A stretch of DNA of 64,000 nt, taken from Bilophila sp964369665. GTDB lineage: Bacteria; Desulfobacterota; Desulfovibrionia; Desulfovibrionales; Desulfovibrionaceae. The stretch spans positions 62,001-126,000 of the forward strand of contig CAYJFS010000003.1 in NCBI GenBank assembly GCA_964369665.1. The letters run 5' to 3'. Numbering within the stretch: the first letter of the stretch is position 1; every line of letters begins with the position of its first letter. A program made the translations under genes and the position numbers. The notes beneath the pieces were generated by a model that saw only the letters and a program-made list of their open reading frames with translations, was not told the DNA's origin and ran no database searches. Below are positions 56,317 through 64,000 of this stretch, piece by piece.

Positions 56317-56666
56317 ACTATATGTTTTGATTTATAATAGATAAAAATTAAAGAAGTTTTAATATTCTATAGCAATGAATTAAACTTTAATGAACTATAG
56401 TATATTACTATAATTAATATATACCAATAGTCAAGTGATTAAACTCTATAAACCTACAATTTCTATAAAGTATCTTAAGGGGTAGTTGAATATGTTGTAA
56501 ATATATATTAAGCTTATTGCACTCTACATTCTTTAAAAGGATAATAGAACTAAAGCTAAGCTACATTAATTTAAAAAATATCTAAAGTATATAGTTTATT
56601 TCTACAACTAAACAAAAATACAAATGAGCCAATACAGATTAAGTCTGATAGACTGGAGCCTCTTTA
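56317..56666. other. 350-base intergenic gap
   Basis: AT-rich DNA between the thioredoxin gene and the zinc-ribbon gene, both on the + strand. No open frame, hairpin of note or RNA gene was seen; the promoter of the zinc-ribbon/radA unit should be near its right end. Confidence 0.5.
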
Positions 56667-57386
56667 ATGATTATCACTTGTCCAAATTGCAAAACCCAAT
56701 TTAACCTACCTGAAACACAAATTATTTCCAATAGTAAGCTTCGCTGTTCTATATGTAAACATGTTTTTCCTCTTCCTGAAAATAATAATATTCACCATCA
56801 AAAAACAGATCTCAACCTAGCTGTTGATACTTCAAGACAACCCAAAAAGTCAAAAAAGACTTTCAAAAAAATTCTTATATTGATCCTTATTATTGTGGTA
56901 AGTGCTGTAATTTACAGTGTACTAAACTTCCCCCAATCTAATGACTTTATACAAAAACTTCTTTCATCAAAAAAAGAAGAACAACCTGCTGATCTTACTC
57001 ATCTTATTGCATTAAATGGTGTTGTTCAGTATAACATCAATAATGAAAAAATTGGAAATATCTCTGTAATTGAAGGAAAAGTAGTTAATGGCTTTCCAGA
57101 TCCTCGAGAGCTTATCCGACTAGAAGCATCACTCTATGATAAAAAAGGTAATGTCCTTATTTCTAAACAACAACTTGCAGGAACATCTGTCTCGCTATTC
57201 CAACTACAAGTCCTTGGAGAACAAGAACTTGAGCATGCTCTCACTAACAAAATTGATATTCTAGCCAATAATACAAATATACCAGAAAAAGGCGAAGTCC
57301 CATTCATGATAGTATTTTATAATCCACCAGAAAATGCTACAGAGTTTGGAGTAAAAGTTATTGATGCTCGCCTTCCCCCTAAATAA
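56667..57386 (+). CDS. MJ0042-type zinc-ribbon membrane protein (DUF3426-like)
   Basis: A 239-residue protein. The N-terminus is a zinc ribbon, IITCPNCKTQFNLPE with the second pair in KLRCSICKHVFPLPE (CxxC...CxxC). A basic stretch and one membrane helix (about 72-92, ILILILIIVVSAVIYSVL) follow. The C-terminal domain (about 115-239, VEGKVVNGFPDPRELIRLEA, PFMIVFYNPPENATEFGVKV) is of the DUF3426/FxLYD type and would be periplasmic. Function unknown. GGAG lies 8 bases before the ATG. It ends 9 bases before radA. Confidence 0.85.
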   Translation: MIITCPNCKTQFNLPETQIISNSKLRCSICKHVFPLPENNNIHHQKTDLNLAVDTSRQPKKSKKTFKKILILILIIVVSAVIYSVLNFPQSNDFIQKLLSSKKEEQPADLTHLIALNGVVQYNINNEKIGNISVIEGKVVNGFPDPRELIRLEASLYDKKGNVLISKQQLAGTSVSLFQLQVLGEQELEHALTNKIDILANNTNIPEKGEVPFMIVFYNPPENATEFGVKVIDARLPPK

Positions 57387-57395
57387 TTTTACTTT

Positions 57396-58730
57396 ATGGT
57401 AAAAAAACGTGAAATCTTTATATGTATTGAATGTGGAGCACAAACCATACAATGGAAAGGCCAGTGCCCTTCCTGTAAAGCATGGAATACTATAGAGCCT
57501 ACAACACTTCCACAACAAACAGCTAAAAAAAATAGTACATATATACCAATAAAACCAACTCCTCTCAAAGATGTCAATGATACAAGTTATAGTCCTTTCT
57601 GTACTGGTCTAAAAGCACTTGACCGTATGTTAGGGAAAGGCCTTGTTCCTAGCAGTGCCCTACTTATTGGTGGAGAGCCTGGTATAGGTAAGTCCACACT
57701 ACTTCTTCAGCTTGCAGGCTCTGTAGCAAATTCAGGGAAAACAGTTATATATCTAAGTGGAGAAGAATCCCTACCACAAATAAAATCCAGAGCAGAACGC
57801 CTTGGTATCTTAGATGAAAAACTCCTTGCATTATCAACATCATGTATAGAAGATGTTATCCCTTTACTTAAGACAAATGAAGCTCCAGATCTTCTTATTG
57901 TAGATTCTATACAAACACTTACATCTGAAAATGCTGAAGGTCTCCCAGGCAATATAAATCAAGTTAGAGCAGTTGCCACAGAGTTTGTAGAGCTTTGTAA
58001 GCAAGGAAAAACTACTGTCATATTTGTAGGCCATGTAACAAAAGATGGTACATTGGCAGGACCAAAGCTTTTAGAACATCTTGTTGATACAGTTATATCC
58101 CTTGAAGGCGATAGACGCCAAATGTTTCGCTTATTACGAGTTATAAAAAATCGCTTTGGGCCTAATCAAGAACTCCTTGTACTACAAATGGCACAAAAAG
58201 GTCTTGAGGTTATTATAGACCCATCAACATATTTTCTTGGTGCACGTGATCCAAGCCTCAGTGGAACATCCATTGTCATGGCTATTGATGGACAACGCCC
58301 TCTTGCTGTAGAAGTCCAAGCTCTTATAAGTAAAAGTTTCCTTAATATACCTAGAAGAACAGGCCTTGGCTTTGATGTAAATAGACTCCACCTACTTCTT
58401 GCTGTATTAGAAAAACGTCTACGTCTAAACTTTGGAGAAGTAGATATTTATGCAAAAATTGGAGGTGGTATGAAACTTCAAGAACCAGGTATGGATCTTC
58501 CTCTTATTGCTGCTATTCTTTCATCATTCTATGATATCCCTTTACCAGAACGGGCTGTATTTTGGGGAGAAGTTGACCTAAATGGACAAATCCGTCCAGT
58601 TACAGCACAAACAATAAGATTTTCCCAAGCAAAACAATTGGGATATAACCCTATATTCTTTCCTGGTCCAGACAAAGGAGGTATAAACACTGTTATAGAG
58701 CTTAAACAAAGACTTTTTAACAAAAAATAA
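57396..58730 (+). CDS. radA: DNA repair ATPase RadA
   Basis: Branch-migration helicase of recombination. An N-terminal zinc finger (CIECGAQTIQWKGQCPSC) is followed by the RecA-like core with Walker A GGEPGIGKSTLLLQ near residue 90, the RadA motif KNRFGPNQE near 255, and a C-terminal Lon-protease-like domain (LAVEVQALISKS ... AAILSSFYDIPL). 444 residues is usual. It is directly downstream of the zinc-ribbon gene on the same strand. The ATG lacks a strong RBS and may rely on translation of the preceding gene. Confidence 0.97.
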   Translation: MVKKREIFICIECGAQTIQWKGQCPSCKAWNTIEPTTLPQQTAKKNSTYIPIKPTPLKDVNDTSYSPFCTGLKALDRMLGKGLVPSSALLIGGEPGIGKSTLLLQLAGSVANSGKTVIYLSGEESLPQIKSRAERLGILDEKLLALSTSCIEDVIPLLKTNEAPDLLIVDSIQTLTSENAEGLPGNINQVRAVATEFVELCKQGKTTVIFVGHVTKDGTLAGPKLLEHLVDTVISLEGDRRQMFRLLRVIKNRFGPNQELLVLQMAQKGLEVIIDPSTYFLGARDPSLSGTSIVMAIDGQRPLAVEVQALISKSFLNIPRRTGLGFDVNRLHLLLAVLEKRLRLNFGEVDIYAKIGGGMKLQEPGMDLPLIAAILSSFYDIPLPERAVFWGEVDLNGQIRPVTAQTIRFSQAKQLGYNPIFFPGPDKGGINTVIELKQRLFNKK

Positions 58731-58900
58731 GTCCAAAAAACTTTATTCAAATATACAATAAATATATTTAATACTATATAACAGTTATGTATACTATGTA
58801 ACCTAATACACTCTTAGCTCTAATCAAAAAAACGAATAAAAAACTCCTATTGCCTTTCTTTGTAATAGGACCTATCCATATTGTAACAGGTGAGCATTAC

Positions 58901-59230
58901 ATGAGCCAGTTATGGAATACATTAACAGAATCTGAAGATTTACCTGAACTTTTATTACAAGAAAAAATTAAAGAACCTCCAATGTATCAGGTATTGTTAC
59001 ATAATGATAACTATACCACTATGGAGTTTGTTGTTTCTATACTGATTAAAGTGTTCCATAAGTCAGCAGAACAAGCCATGGCTATTATGCTTGCTGTACA
59101 TAAAAAAGGAATTGGAATCGCAGGTACTTATACGCTTGAAGTAGCCGAAACAAAGGTTAATATAACACATGTACTGGCAAGAGAAGCAGGATTTCCTCTA
59201 CGCTGCACACTTCAGGAGGTAAGAAAATGA
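58901..59230 (+). CDS. clpS: ClpS adaptor protein
   Basis: A 109-residue N-recognin that delivers N-degron substrates to ClpAP. The core motif VLLHNDNYTTMEFVV holds the ligand-binding Asn-Asp pair, followed by HKKGIGIAGTYTLEVAETK. ATG 58901 follows AGGTGA by 7 bases and matches family starts; the frame is open 17 codons further up without support. It overlaps clpA by 4 bases (ATGA). Confidence 0.95.
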   Translation: MSQLWNTLTESEDLPELLLQEKIKEPPMYQVLLHNDNYTTMEFVVSILIKVFHKSAEQAMAIMLAVHKKGIGIAGTYTLEVAETKVNITHVLAREAGFPLRCTLQEVRK

Positions 59231-61470
59231 TTGGTAAAGAAATGCAAGACGTCATCAATATTGCCATTACAGAGGTCAATAAGCGTCACCATGAATATCT
59301 AACGCTAGAGCACCTCCTATATGGCATCATATCTGAAGAAACAGGTAAAAGGATCATTGAACGTTGTGGAGGCAATGCCAAAGCTATACATGAACAACTA
59401 GAACATTTCTTTACCACATACCTTGAAACTCTTGATGATGCTTTACCTGAAAGTGAAATACCACAAACTATTGCTATTCAACGTGTTCTTGAAAATACCA
59501 TAGCACACATACATTCTTCTGGCCGTGGACAAATAGAAGTTGGTGATGTTTTAGCTGCTCTATTGGAAGAAGAGTCTTGGGCATCATACTGCTTAAAAAA
59601 ACAGGGTGTTACACGTATTGCTGTTTTAGAATATATTTCATATGGTATTTCAAGTGAAGAAAATACTGAAGAACTTATAGAATATGATGAAGAAACTGAA
59701 GAAGATAGCAGTCCACTAACTAAATATACACTTGAACTTACAGAAAAAGCACGCCAAGGATCTCTTGACCCACTTATTGGCCGAGAAATAGAACTTTCAA
59801 GGACCATAGAAATCCTTGCACGAAGACGCAAAAATAACCCTTTATATGTAGGTGACCCAGGAACTGGAAAAACAGCCCTTGCTGAAGGACTAGCCTTACG
59901 TATCGCTTCTGGAAATGTCCCTGATGAATTTAAATCTTCTTTGCTGTATTCCTTAGATATGGGTGCGCTCCTTGCTGGAGCTCGCTACCGTGGAGACTTT
60001 GAAGGACGGATTAAAGCCGTAGTCTCTGCATTACTTAAAAAAACAAACACTATACTCTTCATTGATGAAATCCATACTGTTGTTGGTGCTGGTGCAACAA
60101 ATGGAAGCGCCATAGATGCCGCCAACTTACTAAAACCACTACTTACTGATGGCAAGCTTCGCTGTATTGGATCAACAACATACACTGAATTTCGCAACCA
60201 TTTTGAAAAAGATCATGCATTGGCACGACGTTTTCAAAAAATAGACATTCATGAACCTTCTTCAGATGACTGTATCGCCATTTTAAAAGGGCTTCAGTCC
60301 CGATATGAAAAACACCATGATGTACGCTTTACTCCTCCTGCATTAAAAGCTGCTGTTGAACTTTCATCAAAACATATTACTGACAGGCTTTTACCTGATA
60401 AAGCCATTGACATCCTCGATGAAGCTGGGGCATCTGTGCGTCTACGCCCAAATAGCAAACCAGGTGCAGCAGTAACACGTCAGGATATAGAGCGTGTTGT
60501 TTCCCGAATTTCTGGTATTCCTATAAAAGCTGTCTCTGGTAGAGAGCGTGAACGCTTAAAAGATCTTAAAAATGATCTTCTCCAACATATTTATGGACAG
60601 CAAGAAGCTATTGAAAAAGTCACAAAAGCAATTCTTCATTCACGTGCTGGACTGAATAATGGGAAACGTCCATCTGGAAGTTTTCTCTTCTATGGACCTA
60701 CAGGGGTAGGAAAAACAGAGTTAGCAAAACAACTTGCAGAAAATTTGGGGATTTCATTCCTCCGCTTTGATATGAGTGAATATATGGAAAAACATGCTGT
60801 AGCAAGGCTTATTGGAGCACCTCCAGGCTATGTAGGCTTTGATCAGGGTGGCTTATTAACTGAAACCGTAAGAAAAAAACCCTATTCTATTGTGCTTCTT
60901 GATGAAATAGAAAAAGCACACCCTGATATTTACAACATTCTTTTACAAGTTATGGATTATGGAACACTCACTGATAATACTGGCAGGAAAACAGATTTCC
61001 ATAATGTTATCTTAATAATGACGTCAAATGCTGGAGTCCGGGAAATGGGCATTTCAAGCATGGGGTTTTTAGAGTCAGACAAAAACAATGCTGCACGCCA
61101 AGGACTTAAAGCAGTCCAAGGGATCTTTAGCCCAGAATTCCGTAATCGTTTAGATGCAATGGTACCTTTCAATAATCTGCAACCAGAACTTATGATTAAA
61201 ATTGTTGAAAAGAATATAGCTGAACTTACCAAAGTACTTTCTGGAAAAAAAGTTTCCCTTACCCTTTCTAAAAAAGCTAAAGAATGGCTTGCCCAAAAAG
61301 GATATGATAAGGAACTTGGTGCTCGACCACTCCAACGTTTATTAAGAGAATCCCTTGAAGACCAACTTGCAGAAGAGATACTTTTTGGTAAACTTACTAA
61401 GGGAGGCCAAGTTACGATAACACCTCCAACTGATAAAAATGATAAGCTTGTGCTTACTTTTAATGAATAA
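59227..61470 (+). CDS. clpA: ATP-dependent Clp protease ATP-binding subunit ClpA
   Basis: A hexameric unfoldase that feeds ClpP. An N-terminal Clp repeat domain (about 1-145) is followed by AAA-1 with GDPGTGKTALAEGLA and LFIDEIHTVVGAGA, then AAA-2 with GPTGVGKTELAKQLA and VLLDEIEKAHPDIY. There is no long ClpB-type middle coiled coil, so ClpA. 747 residues is normal. AGGAGG sits inside the clpS end, 7 bases before the ATG, so translation is coupled. Together with aat it forms an N-end-rule group. Confidence 0.97.
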   Translation: MIGKEMQDVINIAITEVNKRHHEYLTLEHLLYGIISEETGKRIIERCGGNAKAIHEQLEHFFTTYLETLDDALPESEIPQTIAIQRVLENTIAHIHSSGRGQIEVGDVLAALLEEESWASYCLKKQGVTRIAVLEYISYGISSEENTEELIEYDEETEEDSSPLTKYTLELTEKARQGSLDPLIGREIELSRTIEILARRRKNNPLYVGDPGTGKTALAEGLALRIASGNVPDEFKSSLLYSLDMGALLAGARYRGDFEGRIKAVVSALLKKTNTILFIDEIHTVVGAGATNGSAIDAANLLKPLLTDGKLRCIGSTTYTEFRNHFEKDHALARRFQKIDIHEPSSDDCIAILKGLQSRYEKHHDVRFTPPALKAAVELSSKHITDRLLPDKAIDILDEAGASVRLRPNSKPGAAVTRQDIERVVSRISGIPIKAVSGRERERLKDLKNDLLQHIYGQQEAIEKVTKAILHSRAGLNNGKRPSGSFLFYGPTGVGKTELAKQLAENLGISFLRFDMSEYMEKHAVARLIGAPPGYVGFDQGGLLTETVRKKPYSIVLLDEIEKAHPDIYNILLQVMDYGTLTDNTGRKTDFHNVILIMTSNAGVREMGISSMGFLESDKNNAARQGLKAVQGIFSPEFRNRLDAMVPFNNLQPELMIKIVEKNIAELTKVLSGKKVSLTLSKKAKEWLAQKGYDKELGARPLQRLLRESLEDQLAEEILFGKLTKGGQVTITPPTDKNDKLVLTFNE

Positions 61471-61538
61471 AGTAAAAAGTAGTATAACTTACTGGCTCAC
61501 TTTACATATATTGCTTACATCATTAAAAAGAGGCCTTA

Positions 61539-62252
61539 ATGCTCTATAGACTTTCATCTGAAAATCCAACACTATTTCCAGATCCAAGTATAGCTTCAAA
61601 AGAAGGCCTTTTAGCTTATGGTGGTGATCTTCAGCCACAACGTCTTTTGGCTGCTTACACTCAAGGTATTTTCCCTTGGTATGATGAAACATCACCTATA
61701 TTATGGTGGTCACCTGACCCACGCTGTATTATTCTCCGTGAAAAATTTCGTATTCCAAAAACAGTACGCCGAGAAAGAAAAAAGTCTTTCTTCACAGTTA
61801 CTATGAACACAGCCTTTGAACAGGTTATCTCTAATTGTGCAACATCATCTAGAAATCAACAAAATGGTACTTGGATTGTTCAAGAAATGCAGCAAGCATA
61901 TATACTACTCTATAAACTTGGTTATGCTCACTCAATAGAAGTGTGGGACAAACATGTTCTTATAGGAGGGCTCTATGGTGTATCCATTGGCAAAGCATTT
62001 TTTGGAGAATCCATGTTTCATAACAAAACAAATGCATCAAAAATTGCTTTACTTTGGCTTGCAGAATACCTTTGGTCTTTAGATTTTCATTTTATTGATT
62101 GCCAAGTGCTTACCACACATATTTTGCGATATGGTGCAATGCTTATTCCAAGAAAAGAGTTTCTTCAAAGACTCACAAATGCTTTATCTACTGCAACCAT
62201 TCAGGATTCCAAAGTAATATCATTACAACACATAACAGAAGAATATACATAA
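61539..62252 (+). CDS. aat: Leucyl/phenylalanyl-tRNA-protein transferase
   Basis: Adds Leu or Phe to proteins with N-terminal Arg/Lys, making ClpS substrates. The 237 residues carry the family motifs GLLAYGGDLQPQRLLAAYTQ with GIFPWYDETSPILWWSPDPR, GTWIVQEMQQAYILLY and LIGGLYGVSIGKAFFGESMF. AAAGAGG precedes the ATG by 5 bases. The gene lies 68 bases after clpA on the same strand, matching the clpS-clpA-aat function. Its last 65 bases overlap a small gene on the other strand. Confidence 0.96.
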   Translation: MLYRLSSENPTLFPDPSIASKEGLLAYGGDLQPQRLLAAYTQGIFPWYDETSPILWWSPDPRCIILREKFRIPKTVRRERKKSFFTVTMNTAFEQVISNCATSSRNQQNGTWIVQEMQQAYILLYKLGYAHSIEVWDKHVLIGGLYGVSIGKAFFGESMFHNKTNASKIALLWLAEYLWSLDFHFIDCQVLTTHILRYGAMLIPRKEFLQRLTNALSTATIQDSKVISLQHITEEYT

Positions 62253-62346
62253 CAATTCTTCCCCACTTTAGAGAAAATAACTCTAATCCTTGTCTAATAT
62301 CTTCTTCTTGCTCATCTTTAGGTGGCTCTTTTTTGTACACTACCAT
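62188..62346 (-). CDS. Probable 52-aa membrane protein overlapping aat antisense
   Basis: Read directly from the reverse strand: a charged N-terminus (MVVYKKEPPKDEQEEDIRQG), a linker, one hydrophobic helix (about 31-46, IVMYILLCVVMILLW) and a short end WNPEWLQ. GGGGGA lies about 5 bases before the ATG. It starts 188 bases after the deacetylase gene on the same strand and its last 65 bases are antisense to the 3' end of aat. A 6-bp hairpin (AGCCTA/TAGGCT, 62384-62398) lies just upstream. The layout is that of a small real membrane protein, but there is no homology evidence. Confidence 0.5.
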   Translation of the reverse strand: MVVYKKEPPKDEQEEDIRQGLELFSLKWGRIVMYILLLCVVMILLWNPEWLQ

Positions 62347-62534
62347 ACATTCCCCCAAAAAATGTTTTCTATCTTCTATAGCAAGCCTATTATAGGCTAT
62401 AATACTTATGCATACTATTTCTTTAATGTATAGCTAAATATACTATACATATCCTTTATTCTATATAAAGAATAATAAATATACTTTTTATAAACAATAC
62501 TTATAACATAGGTACTCCTCTTATATAAAGAATA

Positions 62535-63827
62535 CTATTGCTTATTTTGATCTATAACAAATATACTAGAGTCCTTTCCCCATGTATCTTGTAGATAAGA
62601 CATATGTTTCTGGCAATCTAAGCACACTCCATTTGGTACAAACACACAATGTGTCATGCTCTGCTTTGATTGTGTTTCTATATGTATTAAGCCAAAACAA
62701 TTACTACATAAACGAATAGATTCTTTCTGAAGCTCAAATACCCCAACAGTATCATAAGAAATTTCTTTTTCTCTAACCCACCAACCCTGTATTTCTTTAC
62801 CTAAATAAGGCCTTTCAGGAGGATTAAAATACTGCTTAAGAACATCTTCACTACAAGCTTTTATCACTTCTGTAACTCTTGTAGGTTGTTGTATATCAAC
62901 AAAAGCTCTGTCAGGCTCTTGTAAATATTTAAAAGACAAACCAGCAAGAGCAAGACATATACCTAAATTAATATATGGCAAACCACCTTGAATAGAATAT
63001 CCACCTTCTAAAACAACAAGGTCTGGCTCTAAAATTTCTGTCATTTGTGCATAACCTTCTGCTGTAAGATACATATTTGTTAATGGATCTGTATAATGAT
63101 TATCTTGGCCAGCTGAATTAATGACAAAGTCTGGTTTAAAATCTTGTAAAATGGGCATAACAACATTTTTCATAATGTATAAATAACCTTCATCACCTGT
63201 ACCAGGTGGCAAAGGTATATTTACTGTTTTTCCTAATGCTGCTGGACCACCATACTCATATAAAAAACCTGTTCCAGGATACACTGTATGGCCATCTTGG
63301 TGTAAAGAAATGAATAATGTATTAGGATCATTCCAATAAATATCTTGTGTCCCATCTCCATGATGACAATCTGTATCAACAATGGCTACTCTGTATTGCT
63401 TGTTGTATGTATGCCTAAGATACTCAAGCATAATTGCTTCAGTATTTATATTACAAAAGCCACGTGTACCATAGGTTACACGCATTGCATGATGCCCTGG
63501 AGGACGAACAAGAACAAAAGCTCTATCACACATGCCAGACATAATACAATCTACAGCCTGAATAGCCCCACCAGCTGAAACAAAATGAGATGGTGTGCAT
63601 ACTGCATCTATATTTGGAAGACAAAAATGGACTCTTTTTACATCTTGTTCTTGAGCTATTGCAGGCTTAAATTCCTGTATACCAGGAATATCAAATAAAC
63701 CTTCTTCATAGAGTTGATCCTGTGTATAGAGGAGTCTTTCTTCACGTTCAGGATGATTAGGAGCTATAGCCCAATCAAAAGCAGGGAAAAAAATAACACC
63801 TAACTTATGTATTGCTTGAGGAAACAT
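62535..63827 (-). CDS. Histone deacetylase-family (acetoin utilisation-like) hydrolase
   Basis: A 430-residue zinc hydrolase of the HDAC fold. His112-His113 in RPPGHHAM, zinc ligands Asp153 and His155 in DTDCHHGDGTQ, and the third acidic ligand in SAGQDNHYTDPL are all present. Bacterial members deacetylate proteins, polyamines or small amides; the substrate here is unknown. The last about 70 residues add a four-cysteine pattern (CSNC ... C ... CLDC), a probable zinc ribbon not part of the usual fold. The gene is convergent with aat. Confidence 0.88.
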   Translation of the reverse strand: MFPQAIHKLGVIFFPAFDWAIAPNHPEREERLLYTQDQLYEEGLFDIPGIQEFKPAIAQEQDVKRVHFCLPNIDAVCTPSHFVSAGGAIQAVDCIMSGMCDRAFVLVRPPGHHAMRVTYGTRGFCNINTEAIMLEYLRHTYNKQYRVAIVDTDCHHGDGTQDIYWNDPNTLFISLHQDGHTVYPGTGFLYEYGGPAALGKTVNIPLPPGTGDEGYLYIMKNVVMPILQDFKPDFVINSAGQDNHYTDPLTNMYLTAEGYAQMTEILEPDLVVLEGGYSIQGGLPYINLGICLALAGLSFKYLQEPDRAFVDIQQPTRVTEVIKACSEDVLKQYFNPPERPYLGKEIQGWWVREKEISYDTVGVFELQKESIRLCSNCFGLIHIETQSKQSMTHCVFVPNGVCLDCQKHMSYLQDTWGKDSSIFVIDQNKQ

Positions 63828-63893
63828 TACTTACAACGTTATGTAATTATCGTCTAAAACACAATAATCAATGGTATCTGTATTTTATAATTC

Positions 63894-64000
63894 TTATAGG
63901 TGAGGATCATCAGAACACATGAGATAATTTTTTATATAATCCATAACACCTAATTCAAGGCTATGAAACTGAATATCACAATTATATTCTTTTAACCAGC
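63894..64000 (-). CDS. C-terminal fragment of an unidentified protein
   Basis: The reverse strand from the window edge reads WLKEYNCDIQFHSLELGVMD and ends ...DPHL-stop at 63894. Only 34 residues are inside the window, too few for a family call. It is on the same strand as the deacetylase gene and ends 66 bases before its start, so it is probably the preceding gene of the same unit. Confidence 0.55.
   Translation of the reverse strand, partial: WLKEYNCDIQFHSLELGVMDYIKNYLMCSDDPHL

Noticed and set aside
58846..58869. Hairpin CCTATT/AATAGG upstream of clpS as radA terminator
   Set aside because: Only 6 bp, no T-run, and too close to the clpS RBS to be convincing.
62099..62395. 98-codon + strand frame across the end of aat
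   Set aside because: It shadows aat in another frame, lacks an RBS and has His/Ser-rich nonsense composition; the minus-strand 52-codon frame is better supported.
1..64000. tRNA, rRNA, CRISPR, IS or prophage content
   Set aside because: I looked through all gaps for cloverleaf T-arms, regularly spaced repeats, transposase or integrase frames and found none.

Overview
The window is AT-rich chromosomal DNA from a small-genome member of the Desulfovibrionaceae. The best guess is Lawsonia intracellularis or a very close relative. Three things point there: a desulfoviridin-type dissimilatory sulfite reductase (DsrA plus a fused DsrB-DsrD chain), Desulfovibrio-like gene blocks in low-GC sequence, and gene decay of the kind seen in host-restricted bacteria (a broken ClC channel gene and several gene-free AT-rich gaps). 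The species name is inference from family knowledge; no search was run.

Layout. 1-5.7 kb: rnc (cut by the window edge), a small conserved-looking protein, then the leftward block rlmD-ffh-rpsP-khpA-rimM (rRNA modification, SRP, ribosome maturation). 5.8-12.6 kb: a tiny membrane protein, rfbA, a stand-alone IMP cyclohydrolase domain, a MutT-type Nudix enzyme, coaBC with an unknown gene and a sugar epimerase, a lipoprotein and CheX. 12.8-17.9 kb: a rightward unit of a helical protein, a YhaO-like phosphoesterase and a YhaN-like ATPase. 18-23.5 kb: a lipoprotein, tatC, tatB, guaA and guaB, all leftward. 23.9-29.8 kb: cardiolipin synthase overlapping rnr tail to tail, then lpxK and tpx. 29.9-34.5 kb: the sulfite reductase locus dsrA-dsrBD-cbiA/dsrN, with a recognisable promoter. 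34.7-43.2 kb: a degenerate GGDEF/TPR protein, a ZntA-type metal ATPase, a PanF-type symporter with its small partner, the ClC pseudogene and a YgjP-like metalloprotease. 43.5-47.1 kb: a membrane protein with a LuxR DNA-binding tail, a rubrerythrin-VIT1 fusion and a GntR/FCD regulator. 47.7-55.2 kb: a leftward run of periplasmic M48 protease, cysS, rpiB, a small membrane protein, a LolB-like lipoprotein, a TPR lipoprotein and rpoH. 55.8-64 kb: a TlpA-like thioredoxin, a zinc-ribbon protein, radA, clpS-clpA, aat, a probable 52-residue antisense-overlapping membrane protein, an HDAC-family deacetylase and the tail of one more gene.

How it fits together. The dsr locus is the energy-metabolism core: DsrAB reduces sulfite, DsrD is covalently tied to DsrB, and the neighbouring amidotransferase probably amidates siroheme. 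Tat export, lipoproteins, LpxK, Cls and RfbA serve the envelope. ClpS/ClpA/Aat form an N-end-rule protein turnover group, and RpoH, Tpx and the rubrerythrin-VIT1 protein are stress functions. No tRNA, rRNA, CRISPR array, insertion sequence or prophage was seen. I found no clear novel multi-gene system. The most interesting items are the DsrB-DsrD fusion and its promoter palindrome, the membrane LuxR protein with a leader hairpin, the small antisense gene at aat, and a possible structured RNA near 47.2 kb.
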